Source: Gerris lacustris
Lineage: Eukaryota; Arthropoda; Insecta; Hemiptera; Gerridae
Direction of reading: 5' to 3'
NCBI GenBank assembly: GCA_951217055.1
Contig: OX578280.1
Coordinates: forward strand, 44,085,882 to 44,149,881
Length of the DNA stretch: 64,000 nucleotides
Shown: positions 12,646-23,837 of the stretch, in pieces
Layout of the letters: each line of letters opens with the position of its first letter
How positions within the stretch are numbered: the first letter of the stretch is position 1
Position numbers and translations under genes: made by a program
The notes under the pieces: model-generated
The model's database searches: none
What the model was told of the DNA's origin: nothing
The model's input: only the letters and a program-made list of their open reading frames with translations

Positions 12646-13340
12646 TGTAGTTTACCAGACGCGTGGAGCCAAACTTATATATATATAATATATATGAAAT
12701 TTGACGTACATGATTAGAAAAATTACACTCCTAGGTGAAATGAGTTTTAAAATTAAAAACAATATTAAGTCTATTTTAAATTTTAATTTTATATTAAGTC
12801 TATTTGTTAAATGTAAATTTAACTGTATAAGTCTTTTTCAGGGGGGAAATCCCGAGAGGTATTGATGAAATTAAATTTGATTAGCTGAAAATCAAAAAGG
12901 AAATAAATATAGGCAACAATTTTAAATATGTTTTATAATAAATTAAATAAATTAGATATTATAGGATTTCGAGTTCGTCTGACCGACTTATTTTTGTTTT
13001 TGTAATAGATTATCTGCTAATATCGTTTTTACAGACCGTAACATTCCTCTTTCTTCATCTCGCTTTTTATAGTTCTTTATCTAGTTTTCTTTTTCTTTAT
13101 TTGTCTCTCTCCAACTTAAAATATCATTTTAGAATATAACTTAACTTATAAACAAAGTACAGAAACTAAATAATCGTATATTTGATAATTTAATTAATTT
13201 TGACAAAATTATGTATCATGTAATGTTGATATTACAATTATACCCCATTAAGATTTCTTTGTCCAAATTCCAATACTGATGCTAACGTTAATTGTAATGC
13301 TAGATCTGGGAGCGTACATGGAGGTCATCTTAAAGGAATT
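12646..13340. other. AT-rich non-coding stretch
   Basis: Contains an A/T palindromic duplication around TTTTAAATTTTAATTTTA (12770-12800) and a short TA run at 12679-12697. Nothing else is supported. Confidence 0.4.
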
Positions 13341-13591
13341 ACACACACAGTCTCTCCACGTAAATTGAAAAAATCTTTATTATTGCCAAAGCAGCTTCAG
13401 TCTTCAAAAGGCCATCATCAGTGCCTATTGCGAAAGAAAAAGATTCATTAATAAAAAGAATTTAGTGAGTGGCGAGTCTACTTCATATTGGAGATCGATG
13501 TGAGACTCCTGATGATGGCATTTTGAAGGCTGAAAGCTGCTTTGGCAATAATAAAGATTTTTTTCAATTTACGGGGAGAGACTGTTTGTGT
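13341..13591. mobile_element. Foldback MITE with ~80-bp TIRs
   Basis: The left arm (13341-13422) and right arm (13510-13591) are near-perfect inverse complements. Both contain CAGTCTCTCC, AATTGAAAAAA, CTTTATTATTGCCAAAGCAG and GCCATCATCAG, with one or two mismatches. The central ~90 bp are unrelated. At 251 bp with no coding capacity, it fits a small non-autonomous DNA transposon. The target duplication is not evident, so the superfamily is left open. Confidence 0.85.
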
Positions 13592-15795
13592 TATTCTGTT
13601 AATTATAATGTTTTTATTATGAGAACTTAACAGAAAAAGGACTTCACTTGCAAACCAGCCAATTTATCTCTTAAACATTAAAACCTTTTGTTCATTCTTA
13701 CACTCCTCTTTCTCTTTCTTGGTATAGCCACTACAATACACACGGAAACGAGAGAAAAAACAAAAACGTTACAATGTCAAAACAAAAAGGAAGAAAAGGC
13801 AACAAATAACGGTTAAAAAAAAGAACAATAGTGTGATATATCGGGTAGAAGTTCTGACAAGAAAAAACAGCGAAATAAAACTGCTCTTGAAGGTATTTTA
13901 GAATGATGAGTTTTTCACAGAAGAATGACATATTGACAGAAGCTTCAATCAAACAGGGATACCGCTATGTCAAGTCTTATGTTACCGCTTGTACACTATA
14001 TAATACATACCCTCCTACTCTTCAATGTATGTTCAGACCCCATCTGTTTTACCTCAATAGATAATACATTGTATAAAAAGAACAAAATGTTCTCTTTCCA
14101 GCCATGTATACGTATCATGTACTATAATAAATATGTTTATTTTTAAAGAAAAAAAAGTTTGTCTTAAAATGAACTAGTTTTATCAGAAATACTGATCGAA
14201 TTTTCATATTTTTAAAAAAGAAAAATAATATGCATTTATATAAGAAGTATTTTAATGAAAATAAAAATTTAATATTAAAAAATTATTTTTTTATTTAATA
14301 AGAATGTATGTGAGACTTTAGAACTCTCTTTTTATAACTACCATCAAAATATTATGGAGTAGGTTTGAGTCCTAAAGAGATTAAACAAATGAATAAATAG
14401 AGATATTAAAATATATTAATTCAGCTTTTATCAAAGGAGAATAAATTAATGAAACTTAACTAATTCATAACTGTGAAGAAGTCGAAGTGAAGGTTTTGTT
14501 TGGGATCACCATCCTCGAGTATTAAGTATTAATAAGAGAATTATTATGAATGGAGTTTACGTTTGGAAACACCCACACGCAGTCACATCATCTACATTAA
14601 AAAAGGCGTCGCAAAGGATTAAAAAGTTTAAGTTAATGAAAAGATAAGTTAACCTTAAAGCAAGAATTAACAAGGTGAGAGCTACATTCAAAATTGTCAG
14701 ATGTACATGTGGTATAGTCTAATTGTTTGTCATTCAATTAATACAAAAGTAACCAAAATTTAAGTGGTTAAAACAAATTTATTTCAGTTAGCGTTTTTTA
14801 TTTCTTATCTTTGTGTTTTGTTCTTTAATATTGTTCACAATATATCAATTGTTTTGCATGTAGAGACGTGTTTAAGTTCAAAACTGTATTTTAGGTTACA
14901 ATAATTTCAGTCAATCTTAAGTGGAATTATTCTATATTTTTAGTTATTTTTTTTTTTTTTTATTTCTATAGGAAAAACCGGAGCTTTGTCAGTTGTAGCA
15001 ATTTTAGTTTAATGTAGAGAAGACACGAGTTGAAATAGTCTATAATATCACATGAATAATTCCTGATGTAACTAAGTCAATACACATTACGTTTGAGTGG
15101 CCGTCGCGTCGGGGCGTCCAATATTATCTCTCCGTCTCTACCTCTTTACTAACACACGATGAAAACGTGAAAACTCCCCAAAACGTATTCAAAACTAATT
15201 TACTAACGAAACTCTAAATGTTTAACGATTGAAAATCGTTTTCATTTGACTGCTTCGAACTAATGAATATGATGATTTCGTTTCTCTATTTGTAAACGTT
15301 AACGATTCTCCTCTCTTCCTCACACCCTTGTGAATTGAATTAATGTAAAAACGTTTACACAAGTTCACCCCCCCCCCCTGATGTTACACAAAAGTGGGTG
15401 AAAATGTTGGACAGTGTTAAAAATTTTCCCCAAAACCCCTTTTTTGGGCTGGTAACCATGGTAAAACGTTCTCTTCTATGTAATTTTCATTTGGTTAGAG
15501 GGGGAATGAATAAATGTAAATATTGTTTGGTTTTGAGTCTCCACCCTTTTATCAAACATGTAAACATTTTCACTCTCTCTCTCTTGCAATATTCATTCCT
15601 TATCACATTTAATTATCAAGTTCATAATAACGCTAACTTTTTCATTTATTAAGTTGCTTTTTTTAATTCTCTTTTTTGGATACTCATACAATCTATAATA
15701 TTTTCTTAGCCTATATGGTTTTTCTCAAATTATTTAAAAGGGTGTCTCTCTCTTTAATACTCTAAGGAACAACCAATACTTTTTGTTTTTGCATC
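13592..15795. other. AT-rich non-coding stretch
   Basis: Contains an 11-C homopolymer (15368-15378) and a T-rich tract at 14945-14960. An open frame at 15398-15652 has no recognisable homology. No other feature is seen. Confidence 0.4.
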
Positions 15796-15799
15796 TTCT

Positions 15800-16190
15800 A
15801 TGAATCTCATTCACAATCTTGCTTTGTGCAATCACTTATTAAATTTGTTTTATTGTTACTTTCTAACACGATGTATTGTAACCTGACTCTATTCAATCTA
15901 ATTTTCTTTCTTTTTTTTGTTTATTTAATAAACAAAACATGGATAACCTTTGTCTGTGCAACTTATTTTTTAATTGTGTTAGTATCTTAAACTATATGTA
16001 ACCTAGCTCTCTACAACCTATTTCCTAACTTTATTTTCTGACAGAGTGTATTTCCTTGCTCCGGGCAACTTATTTCTACCCTTGTTATTATTCGATAAAG
16101 TGCATAACCTTGCTCTTTGCAATCTATTTCTAACCCTAGTCTTCTTTGTCAGAGTGTATAACCTTGCTCGTAGACATTTTTTTCCTAATT
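15800..16190 (+). repeat. Degenerate ~55-bp tandem array, 7 units
   Basis: Variants of TRTAACCTTGCTCTNTGCAA followed by CTTATTTCTAACCC recur near 15809, 15877, 15941, 15996, 16049, 16102 and 16157, so the spacing shrinks from 68 to about 53 bp along the array. The last three units are most alike and give a repetitive minus-strand frame in which ARLYTL-like hexapeptides recur (16018-16212). Unit divergence makes a functional repeat protein unlikely. Confidence 0.75.
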
Positions 16191-16199
16191 TTTTTAAGG

Positions 16200-16790
16200 T
16201 ACAATAACACAATTTATAGCACCTTCTCTAGAAAAGTTTCTTAATTTATGATATGATAATAAGTAGGTACTACTAGACCTTAAAAACAAAGTTTTTATTA
16301 TAAATCCTTTATATTCATGAATTTTGGTTGAGTTATCGGCAATTTTATTTGATAATTAATAAATTGTTATACATTGGTATTAATAAATTTAATTTATAAG
16401 AAAAATAAAGCAATTTTAATTTAAATTTTAAAAATGTAATTTAATTTATTTATTAATCAATAATAATTAATATTAATTTGATAAAATGTTTTTGTATTGG
16501 TACAGAGTCAATGTGCTCAGTCAAATTTCAGCTGAATTGGATGACTGGAAGAGGGGTAATTTGCTTTCCAAAGATTTTGACGACAGACTGACAGATCGCG
16601 GGATACCCATTAGGAACCAAGTTCCTTACGCTTTACATAAAATATAAATTATAAAATCACACTGCTAAGTATACACTGCCAACTACTTATAGTTAAAGAA
16701 GGTGGTTGTAGAGGTTAAATAGGGAACATTCCTGTACCCGACCTATCCGGCCTCAATTTAAAATATTATAAAATATATCACTTCACTAAA
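16200..16790. other. AT-rich stretch with an unassigned repeat end
   Basis: Around 16500-16640 the words GACAGACTGACAGATCGCGG and CCATTAGGAACCAAGTTCC look like the end of another dispersed repeat. CCATTAGGAACTTCGTTCC appears again at 17302-17320, so the two may bound or belong to one element carrying the family B fragment. Confidence 0.4.
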
Positions 16791-16799
16791 AGAAAATGT

Positions 16800-17235
16800 C
16801 TGCTTGTATGAGGTTGAAATTTTACATGCCTGTTTCAATTGTACTTTAGACGATGTGTATGAAGTTTTATTATTATCATTACGTTAGAATGTAATATATC
16901 GGTAATAACGTTGTTTTCTCTATTTTAGACGTTTAGGTCCGATTTAATAAATTTAGCGATCTTTATCACTTCATAGCGGTGTCGGTAATGGTTTTACTTA
17001 AAAAATGTAATTATAAAAGTTGTTTGTCTCATTGACTAGATGAAGTTAGAAATTTTTCCCGACCTAAAATTACAAATTTACAATTGAAGTTTACGTTTAC
17101 GTGAGCATAGGGCGCAAACGCTTAGGCAGATAACGTTGTCCAACGAACTCGTCCTGGGCAATGGTAAAATGAGCATGTGTACCAAATGTCAACTTAATCT
17201 GTCAATTTTTACTCAAGTTATCATCGGTCGGTTTG
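16800..17235 (-). mobile_element. Repeat family B fragment, minus strand
   Basis: The reverse complement matches the family B core: the region with GACGATGT, TACGTTCTAACG, ACCGATAT, the CACTGCTATG box and CCAACGAACTCGTCCTGGGC. Both inverted-repeat ends are missing. Confidence 0.7.
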
Positions 17236-19352
17236 GTGACAGTTGGTTTTGTGACGGTCGTTTTTTCGGATTCACTCCCGGGCTCCAGACGCTGTAACGT
17301 GCCATTAGGAACTTCGTTCCAAAACAAAAGTGAAGTTAATATTATAAAGATTTGAAGAATTAAGTAAATCCACCTTTTACTCTGTATGAATGGTCACTTT
17401 TTTCAAAAATATTTTGAAACTTAGCACAGCAATTGGATTTTAGTGTCCTGTACAGTATACTATAGTCCCCCAGGGGTGGAAGGAGAGCGCGAGGGGAATA
17501 GCCATTTAATGCTCTAATTTTTCAGTTTATCTTAAATACCTTGGGGAATATTGAGTTTAGCGAAAAACTAACCATGTATAAAAATTAAACTATAGTAAAT
17601 TCTCGGCAAAAAAGGGAATATTGTTTTTTTTTGTAGTTTCAATAGTTTAGTAGAAAATTAAAAAAAAAAAAAATGGGTTTTATCGCTTCATTACTGCAAT
17701 TTAATAATAAAAATCATATATACGTCATATATAGTGTTTGTTACGCATATAGATATGGTAATACATAATATTATGTTGTGTACATAAAGCAGAGTTCAAG
17801 TTTTGAAGTCCCCACACGAAAAAAAGTTTTTTCTGGTTTTTCCGTTTCCATCCAGGTTTGATGACAAACATATTCTAGGTTTCAGGTGATAGTGTCATTA
17901 ATACTATACTATCAAGTTGGCAGGTTGGCAACAGCAAATTTTTTTTGTGCAGGAGATCACAAATCAATTATTCATTTGTAAACGCACATCTCAAGATACT
18001 AGTGACATCATTGCCGGCAACTTGTGTTCCGATTTCTGCTGGAGTTGTTGGTTGTGAAAGTATGGTATGGTCGTTAAAATTATGAATTACATGTATTGCA
18101 TTGAATTAAGGTGGGAACATTACGCAGGCCCGTATCAGCTCAAATAATCGGCGACGAAATTAAATTAGACGTCAACATCACACATGACATGCCATTTGAC
18201 CTTGTCATTCCTTGCTATTTGGCAGAGTGTGGACGCGGCTTAAGAGTCTCTTAAGGAAAGAAATTCCAAAATCATATGAACCCATGCTTTGTTGCATTTT
18301 TTACCACATTATAAAAACAACATCGTTATTGTTTATTGGGTATTAGAATAATGAAAATGTTCCTATCCCATAGAAAATTGAATTCCTTTTCCGAATATGG
18401 GGTTAGAAATTGAAATTAGAGAGTTGCAAACCCTTTTTGCTTAACGATCTGCGTTTTTAATAAAATTTATATCATAGGATAACATGAAATAACCTGGCGG
18501 CGTTTTGTTAAGTTTTACCCAAACAAAAATGTTGAGCGTTTTATCAAGTTAAATTATTTAACTGAATGTTTTAAAATATATTCCTGAAATTATAAATAAC
18601 AATTTTTTGAAGGTATTCAGATAACGCTTTAATAACTATAGGATAACCTCTAGGTTATAAAATTAATTCGTTTCTTAATCCATATTAGATATTCAAGTCA
18701 GCATTATCCAAAAAAAAATTAATCAACTTCAGATATCGAGTAAAGGAAAAAAATCGTAAGAGAGGATAAAAGAAATTGAGCTATGGAATTGAATAAATAT
18801 AGTATGATTCTGGGAATGAATGTGTGTCACGGCGCCCCCTTATATTCTTCGTTTTAGGCACGTCTCCTTTTTAGCGAGAATTTTTTTTTTCCTAAACTCG
18901 ATGCTTGGGAAAGCGTTAGGCGTCTGAGTTGAAGTATTCATTTTATGTATGAGATGGTTGGGCCTGGAGTGAAGTCCAATGCATACATAAGAAGGGGTTT
19001 AAAGAAGGGGTTCCTATACTCGTTTCTGGTGCTCAACATAGCTTCTTCCCTAGTATGGCAATATGAACATGAGAGGGTAGTGGGGCATCAGCTATTTTCC
19101 TCTCGAGCTTGAGACCTTACTCATATCTTCCGACATGAGATCTATTCCTAGTAGACCTTCATTCTAGCAAAGGTCGACACCTTAGACGACGGACTTAAAT
19201 CCTTAAGTCCTGGCGTGATATACTATAATATATATGCACTTCCAACACATTATATCGACTTGCTAAAGAATTTTAACGTGAAAGGCGACAAGTTAAAAAG
19301 TCTTTTATGACATTATATCTTAGAAATAATAAATATTGTGTGCTTATTCCAG
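17236..19352. other. Non-coding; GC-richer patch 18820-19210
   Basis: No gene is recognised. Noted are an A-run at 17660-17673 and a GC-richer segment with mixed words. If the exon at 19353 is real, this is intron. Confidence 0.4.
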
Positions 19353-19412
19353 GATCCATTGCAAAGAAAAAGCAACTAGATTTAAATGAGATGGCTATGA
19401 TCCGGTTGGGGG
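19353..19412 (+). CDS. Putative 60-nt internal coding exon
   Basis: The segment follows the acceptor TGTGTGCTTATTCCAG and is followed by the donor GTGAGG. Of three phases only one is open: the first two bases complete a codon, then it reads SIAKKKQLDLNEMAMIRLG and ends with one base of a split codon (phase 1 in, phase 1 out). Length 60 is divisible by three, so inclusion or skipping keeps frame. The peptide is charged and helix-like and looks more like protein than the surrounding six-frame noise. I do not recognise the family. The same phase at two further short exon candidates (25710 and 56950) supports one gene, but this is inference without transcript evidence. Confidence 0.42.
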
Positions 19413-19705
19413 GTGAGGAGAGCAACTAGGACTAAAGAGTAATTTCTCGACTAAATCTCATTTAATCTACGTATGTGCAAACTAATCTTACTAGAGTTAT
19501 GAGGTTCTTAAAGTTAACTAAAGTTTAAAATGTGATTAAAACTTAGTTGAATCTTATTTAACAATTATTAAAATTGCAGAAATTGACTTAATTTCTTTAT
19601 AGTACCATATTAAGTAACAAAAAGCACCTTCCTCTTAGTGTTGCGTTAACTAGTAGAGTCTTTAAATTATGTTTATTTAAAAAAAACCTTCACCAATTAG
19701 TGTGG
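19413..19705. other. AT-rich spacer
   Basis: Stop codons follow the putative exon within a few codons. No other feature is seen. Confidence 0.4.
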
Positions 19706-19745
19706 CAAATAGCTTTCTCGCGTCCTGTACCTGGGCAAATGGTCT
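19706..19745 (-). mobile_element. Repeat family A, tail fragment (A2)
   Basis: Only the terminal ~30 bp of the family (CCAATTAGTGTGGCAAATAG, then CTCGCGTCC) are present. An almost identical tail starts again about 110 bp away in copy A3, a local duplication of the element end. Confidence 0.6.
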
Positions 19746-19810
19746 CATTAGTATTAAATAAAGTGAAGTGAGATAGATTTAAGAATATGAGTACCTATTA
19801 AAAATAGTCT

Positions 19811-20262
19811 GCCAATTAGTGTGGCACATAGCTTCCTCGCGTCCTATTTCATATACTTTAATGATGTCATGCTTTTACAACCTATTTTTTGTCAAATTTG
19901 TTTAGTTTAAATCCCCCCTTTTTTCTAAATCATTCAAATTTGTTCTGATTTTTTACATTAATTTAGGATAAATTTAGCAAAATTTAATGAGCGCAAACGA
20001 TTGAAATTAATCTGGGGCTATATCTGCGGGCTACTTTCAACAAACCATCCAAATTTTATTAAACTCGGACGAGCTGTTTTTTAAGATATGTTGGTTCGCA
20101 AAAATCGAGTGACATGCCGATAGATAGACACAGAACCAATAATGTTCCCTTATGTCTGAAACGGATGTCTGTACTGGAATTTTGGAAATCAGAGCCATAG
20201 AAAATGTTGTTTTTCAGTACGATTACTTAGCTTCCGTTATCTTCGGTAAGTTTGCAGAGAAG
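19811..20262 (-). mobile_element. Repeat family A, copy A3
   Basis: A near full-length minus copy, from the tail (GCCAATTAGTGTGGCACATA) through the C-run (about 19913), the core motifs and a GATAGATAGAC tract to the end hairpin GCTTCCGTTATCTTCGGTAAG. Confidence 0.82.
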
Positions 20263-20269
20263 TATTGTG

Positions 20270-20430
20270 CACTATAGTTAATAAGAGAGCCAAACTTTAT
20301 CTAAATTCCAAATTTCATAAAAATTGGAAAAGTAGCTTACAATAATTGGATTTTTTTTCCAAAAATTGAATTGCAGACTGACACGAGACCGAAAAATTCC
20401 CTTTCAGCATTTTCAGATGAGATATTTTTT
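20270..20430 (-). mobile_element. Repeat family A-like diverged fragment (A4)
   Basis: Resembles the middle of family A in minus orientation (AAATTTCATAAAAATTGG, GCAGACTGACACGAGACC, TTCCCTTTCAGCA) but is diverged and lacks both ends. Confidence 0.5.
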
Positions 20431-21416
20431 TAATTTAGAAACTTGAAACAAATTGTTTTTTTTTTCAGATTTTGGATCCAAAGATGCTTTTCATTATCTT
20501 TTTTAAGCTTGGATGCAAAACGTTCAAAATTTAATCTTGTTGCATCAAATATTATTACTACAGTTATGTATTAGATAGGGGACACATTGTACAGCCATGA
20601 CTTAGTCTAATAAGTTTGGTCAACATGCATAATATTGTGATGAACTTAATAGGAAAACTATTGACACGCAAAATTGTACTCTCTTTTCACGTTTACACTC
20701 CTTGTAAAACTTAATGTTGGATTATATGCACTAATGATACCTTTTTCGTCGACCGAAAGCTGTTTAATATATGTTAGTTGTTGATGAATAGTGTTCCTAT
20801 TAGCAATATGTAAGAGAGTTCTATTTTATGTGGTGACTTATTTTGATTTAGAATTTCTTCAAATCCTTTTGGACTATCTTCCCTTTCGTCCAATAATTTC
20901 TCAATTTATACTCTCGCACTCAGAATTTAAGTAAATTTATAGCTTAATTCAATCAATATAGGAAACATTCTAGCATTTGATTTTATTTCTGCCCCGTTAT
21001 TAAAAATGTATTTCATTTCTACTTCTTTTATTATTAGCAGTAAAATATTTGTTTCTTAAGTTAAGTGCAGTTGACTGAAAGCTTTAACTTTTAAAACTAT
21101 TTTTATTCCAAAAGAATTGGAAAAGTGTTCTATTCTTTCCTTAATAGTTATTCAAAAAGGTATAAAATAAGGAATAAATATATTTTTACGTTTTATTCTA
21201 TCTCCTTTATCCGTTGAGTTAAAAAGAAGAATGTTAAAGAAATCTCTTTTTTGACTTATTTATAGTAGTATCGGATTTTTTTTCTTTAAAAAAATACCTT
21301 CATCCTGTTGACAGAATAAAATCCCTTGGTGAAAGATGGAAAGACATAAAGAAATATTTTCGGGCCTCTTGTACATCCATCAAGTTCTAAATCCCGTATA
21401 TACTACATATATATAT
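20431..21416. other. AT-rich non-coding stretch
   Basis: No repeat or gene is recognised. A TTTTTTTTTCAG acceptor-like site near 20467 is not followed by a matching donor. Confidence 0.4.
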
Positions 21417-21428
21417 GAAAAAGTGAAA

Positions 21429-21504
<76 letters not shown>

Positions 21505-21516
21505 TTTCACTTTTTC
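21417..21516. repeat. 100-bp perfect palindrome with (TA)n core
   Basis: GAAAAAGTGAAAGAAT on the left and ATTCTTTCACTTTTTC on the right are exact inverse complements, separated only by an alternating AT run. The whole 100 bp can therefore fold on itself without a loop. Unlike the other TA arrays in the window, this one sits exactly on the symmetry axis of unique flanks. Confidence 0.93.
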
Positions 21517-22854
21517 TCTGTCGATGAAAAACTCTGATCTATATGAGGAATAAACAGTGTGAAGAGAAGAGGTTCAAGGAATACGCCCTGCGGTACACAA
21601 ATCAACTGCTAAAGGCAATAACTTTGTGTAGAAGGGTCGGGTTGCGCGCAGGAGAGAGAGAGGTAAATCGGGATGGAAAGCGAATATGGAACGGGAGGGG
21701 TTGGTGAATCTTAGGAGAGAATATGGAAGGGCGAATCTCTGAGTAAGTGGAGGGGGATATGGAAAGGGGTAATAAAGTTGTAGGAAATTCGTCGGGGGTT
21801 GAAGGGGGAAGTTTGCTATTAGATTTCAATAAGATTTTGCCCCTACCCGGTCTTTGTTAGAGGGGGAGCCAGGTAGCTCTAAGGCTGTCTAATACTAGTA
21901 TTATGTAAATGTTAGATTACAGCGAGTTGGAAGATGCCGCCGTCTTGCAGGAAATATCTTGCCTTAGCAGGCCTCTGTCTTGTAGGGGAGAACACTCCCT
22001 AGATTTGATATAAGGTGCGGAATTTTGACTCAAGCAGGGAACATTCCACCTGTAAAATAAGCTTTTCCTTTACAAGCCACCTCCCCACTGTTATATTTCA
22101 CGTAAGATTTGAAACTCTTGCCACTGATCTACAAAAAGCCCAACAACGCCATTTATAATTATTATTATTTAATAGAACGTTCGCCGTACCTCACACTATT
22201 GTTTACTTCGCTTTAAATTGAGATAGTGATAACAGATTTATGTCAAGCAAAATATTAAACAAGGGGAGTTTTGTTCAGAAAACATGATGTTTTCATTTTA
22301 AAATCATAAAATAAAAGCAAGATGGTTTATTTGATTCCTTTATAATAGTTTAATTACATCATTTCATAATCTACCATCAGGTTCTTAAGGTAATGACTAA
22401 GTTTCTGAAAGGATGTAAAATCCTCTTAAAATCATCCTTAACAAAATTTTACCTACATAATATGTTAACTTTTGTTGAAATTGAAACCGTAATGCCGTAA
22501 TGTAAACAAACTGTTGTACACATTATGTTTAATAATATATAAAGCTATTATAAAATTCAGTATCACATTGGGCATTTTTAAAAATTGTAGCATTATCCTA
22601 TTGTATTTGCTTACTGATACAACTAAATCTTAAGTTATAATCACTTAAATTTTACAATAAATATGTATATATATTTTTTTTTAATTTGGTATAGTTTTTT
22701 AGCACCCTGTATATAAAGTTTTGTTCAATTTTTTCGGTCCGACTTTAAATATAGATTAGTGATATCTATATCTAAAGAGAAACACAATATATTTATTAAA
22801 TAAAACTTTTGTGGGGCTGCTCATTTATAATGAGTTGCTAGTACACAGCTTGAC
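21517..22854. other. Non-coding; purine-rich block 21600-21830
   Basis: The block is G/A-rich on the plus strand (runs of GAGAGAGAGA, GGGAGGGG, GGAAAGGGG). An isolated CACCCTGTATA at about 22702 resembles the end of the TA-flanked MITE at 2124 but has no partner. Confidence 0.4.
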
Positions 22855-23052
22855 GTATGTACTAATATTTGTTATAATTATATTGATTAATATTTAATGT
22901 TTTTTCATTGTCTGCTACCTCGGAAAATATTGCCAAGGTAAAGAAAACACACTTCACAGTCGTGTTGCATATGCTATTTTTTCCGAGGTAGCAGACAATG
23001 AAAAAACATTAAATATTAATCAATATAATTATCACAAATATTAGTACATACT
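22855..23052. repeat. Near-perfect ~75-bp inverted repeat (hairpin)
   Basis: The left arm 22855-22929 and right arm 22975-23052 match except for a single base substitution and a small T-run length difference; both contain GTCTGCTACCTCGG or its complement and an AATATTAATCAATATAATT segment. The loop is about 45 bp (22930-22974). This could be a foldback MITE or a hairpin-RNA locus. The high arm identity implies recent origin or ongoing conversion. Confidence 0.92.
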
Positions 23053-23524
23053 TGATTTTGAGAAGAAGAAACCTTAAAGAGATCACACTATAAAAAATGG
23101 TAAATAACACGCATTGACTTATAGTAGATTTTAATCGTACTAAGAATCATTTCTACGAAGATTGCAGCGCTCAAGACGGCACTTATGATAACTACCCGTA
23201 GGTAAAATTTTTTTCAAACCCGAGGTAAATTTTTTTTTTCAATACTGTGTAGGAGTAATGAAAAGATTTTAAGTCCACATAATGAAAAATTGGATTTTAG
23301 CTATGTTTTCTAGGGTCTAAAGTTACTATTTCACAGCCTACCACGGAAAAAATACATTATTGTTATATCCTTTCTATAGGTTAATAATTGTAGATTTTAT
23401 GGTTTTCAAATTTACGTTACGACTTTGTTAAATTAATTTCTTTAGTCAAGTTCTGGGATCACTTGTCTACCATTTAGTATATAGTGGCACCTATATCGTA
23501 CTTAAATTATGCTTTGCTTTTACG
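23053..23524. other. AT-rich spacer
   Basis: No supported feature. Confidence 0.4.
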
Positions 23525-23837
23525 TCCTAATATTGACTAATTTATTCAATCCCCCCCCCCCCCCTTTTTAATTTGGTCAAAATGGTTTAGTGTTTTTACA
23601 TGAATAAAAGTATCAAATTAGAAATATTTATTGTGTGTAGATGGTTTAATTAAATGACAAACGATGGGCTAATTGTAATCTACCATGTAAGTTCCATTTA
23701 AATTGGAGAGTGGTTGTAATGTTCCCTGATGTCTGAAATTAAGTTCTGTCTTGGTTTTTTTTTTTTAATTTTGAGACATTAAAATACTTCCTAACGATCA
23801 TAATGCTTCCGTTACCTTCGGTAAGCTCAAAAGCAAA
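23525..23837 (-). mobile_element. Repeat family A, copy A5 (internally deleted)
   Basis: A minus copy with a 14-C run (23551-23564), then TTTTTACATGAATAAAAGTATC, then an early jump to GATGGGCTAATTGTAATCTACC and the end hairpin GCTTCCGTTACCTTCGGTAAG. One of the two core-motif segments and the GTCT tract are missing. Confidence 0.75.
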
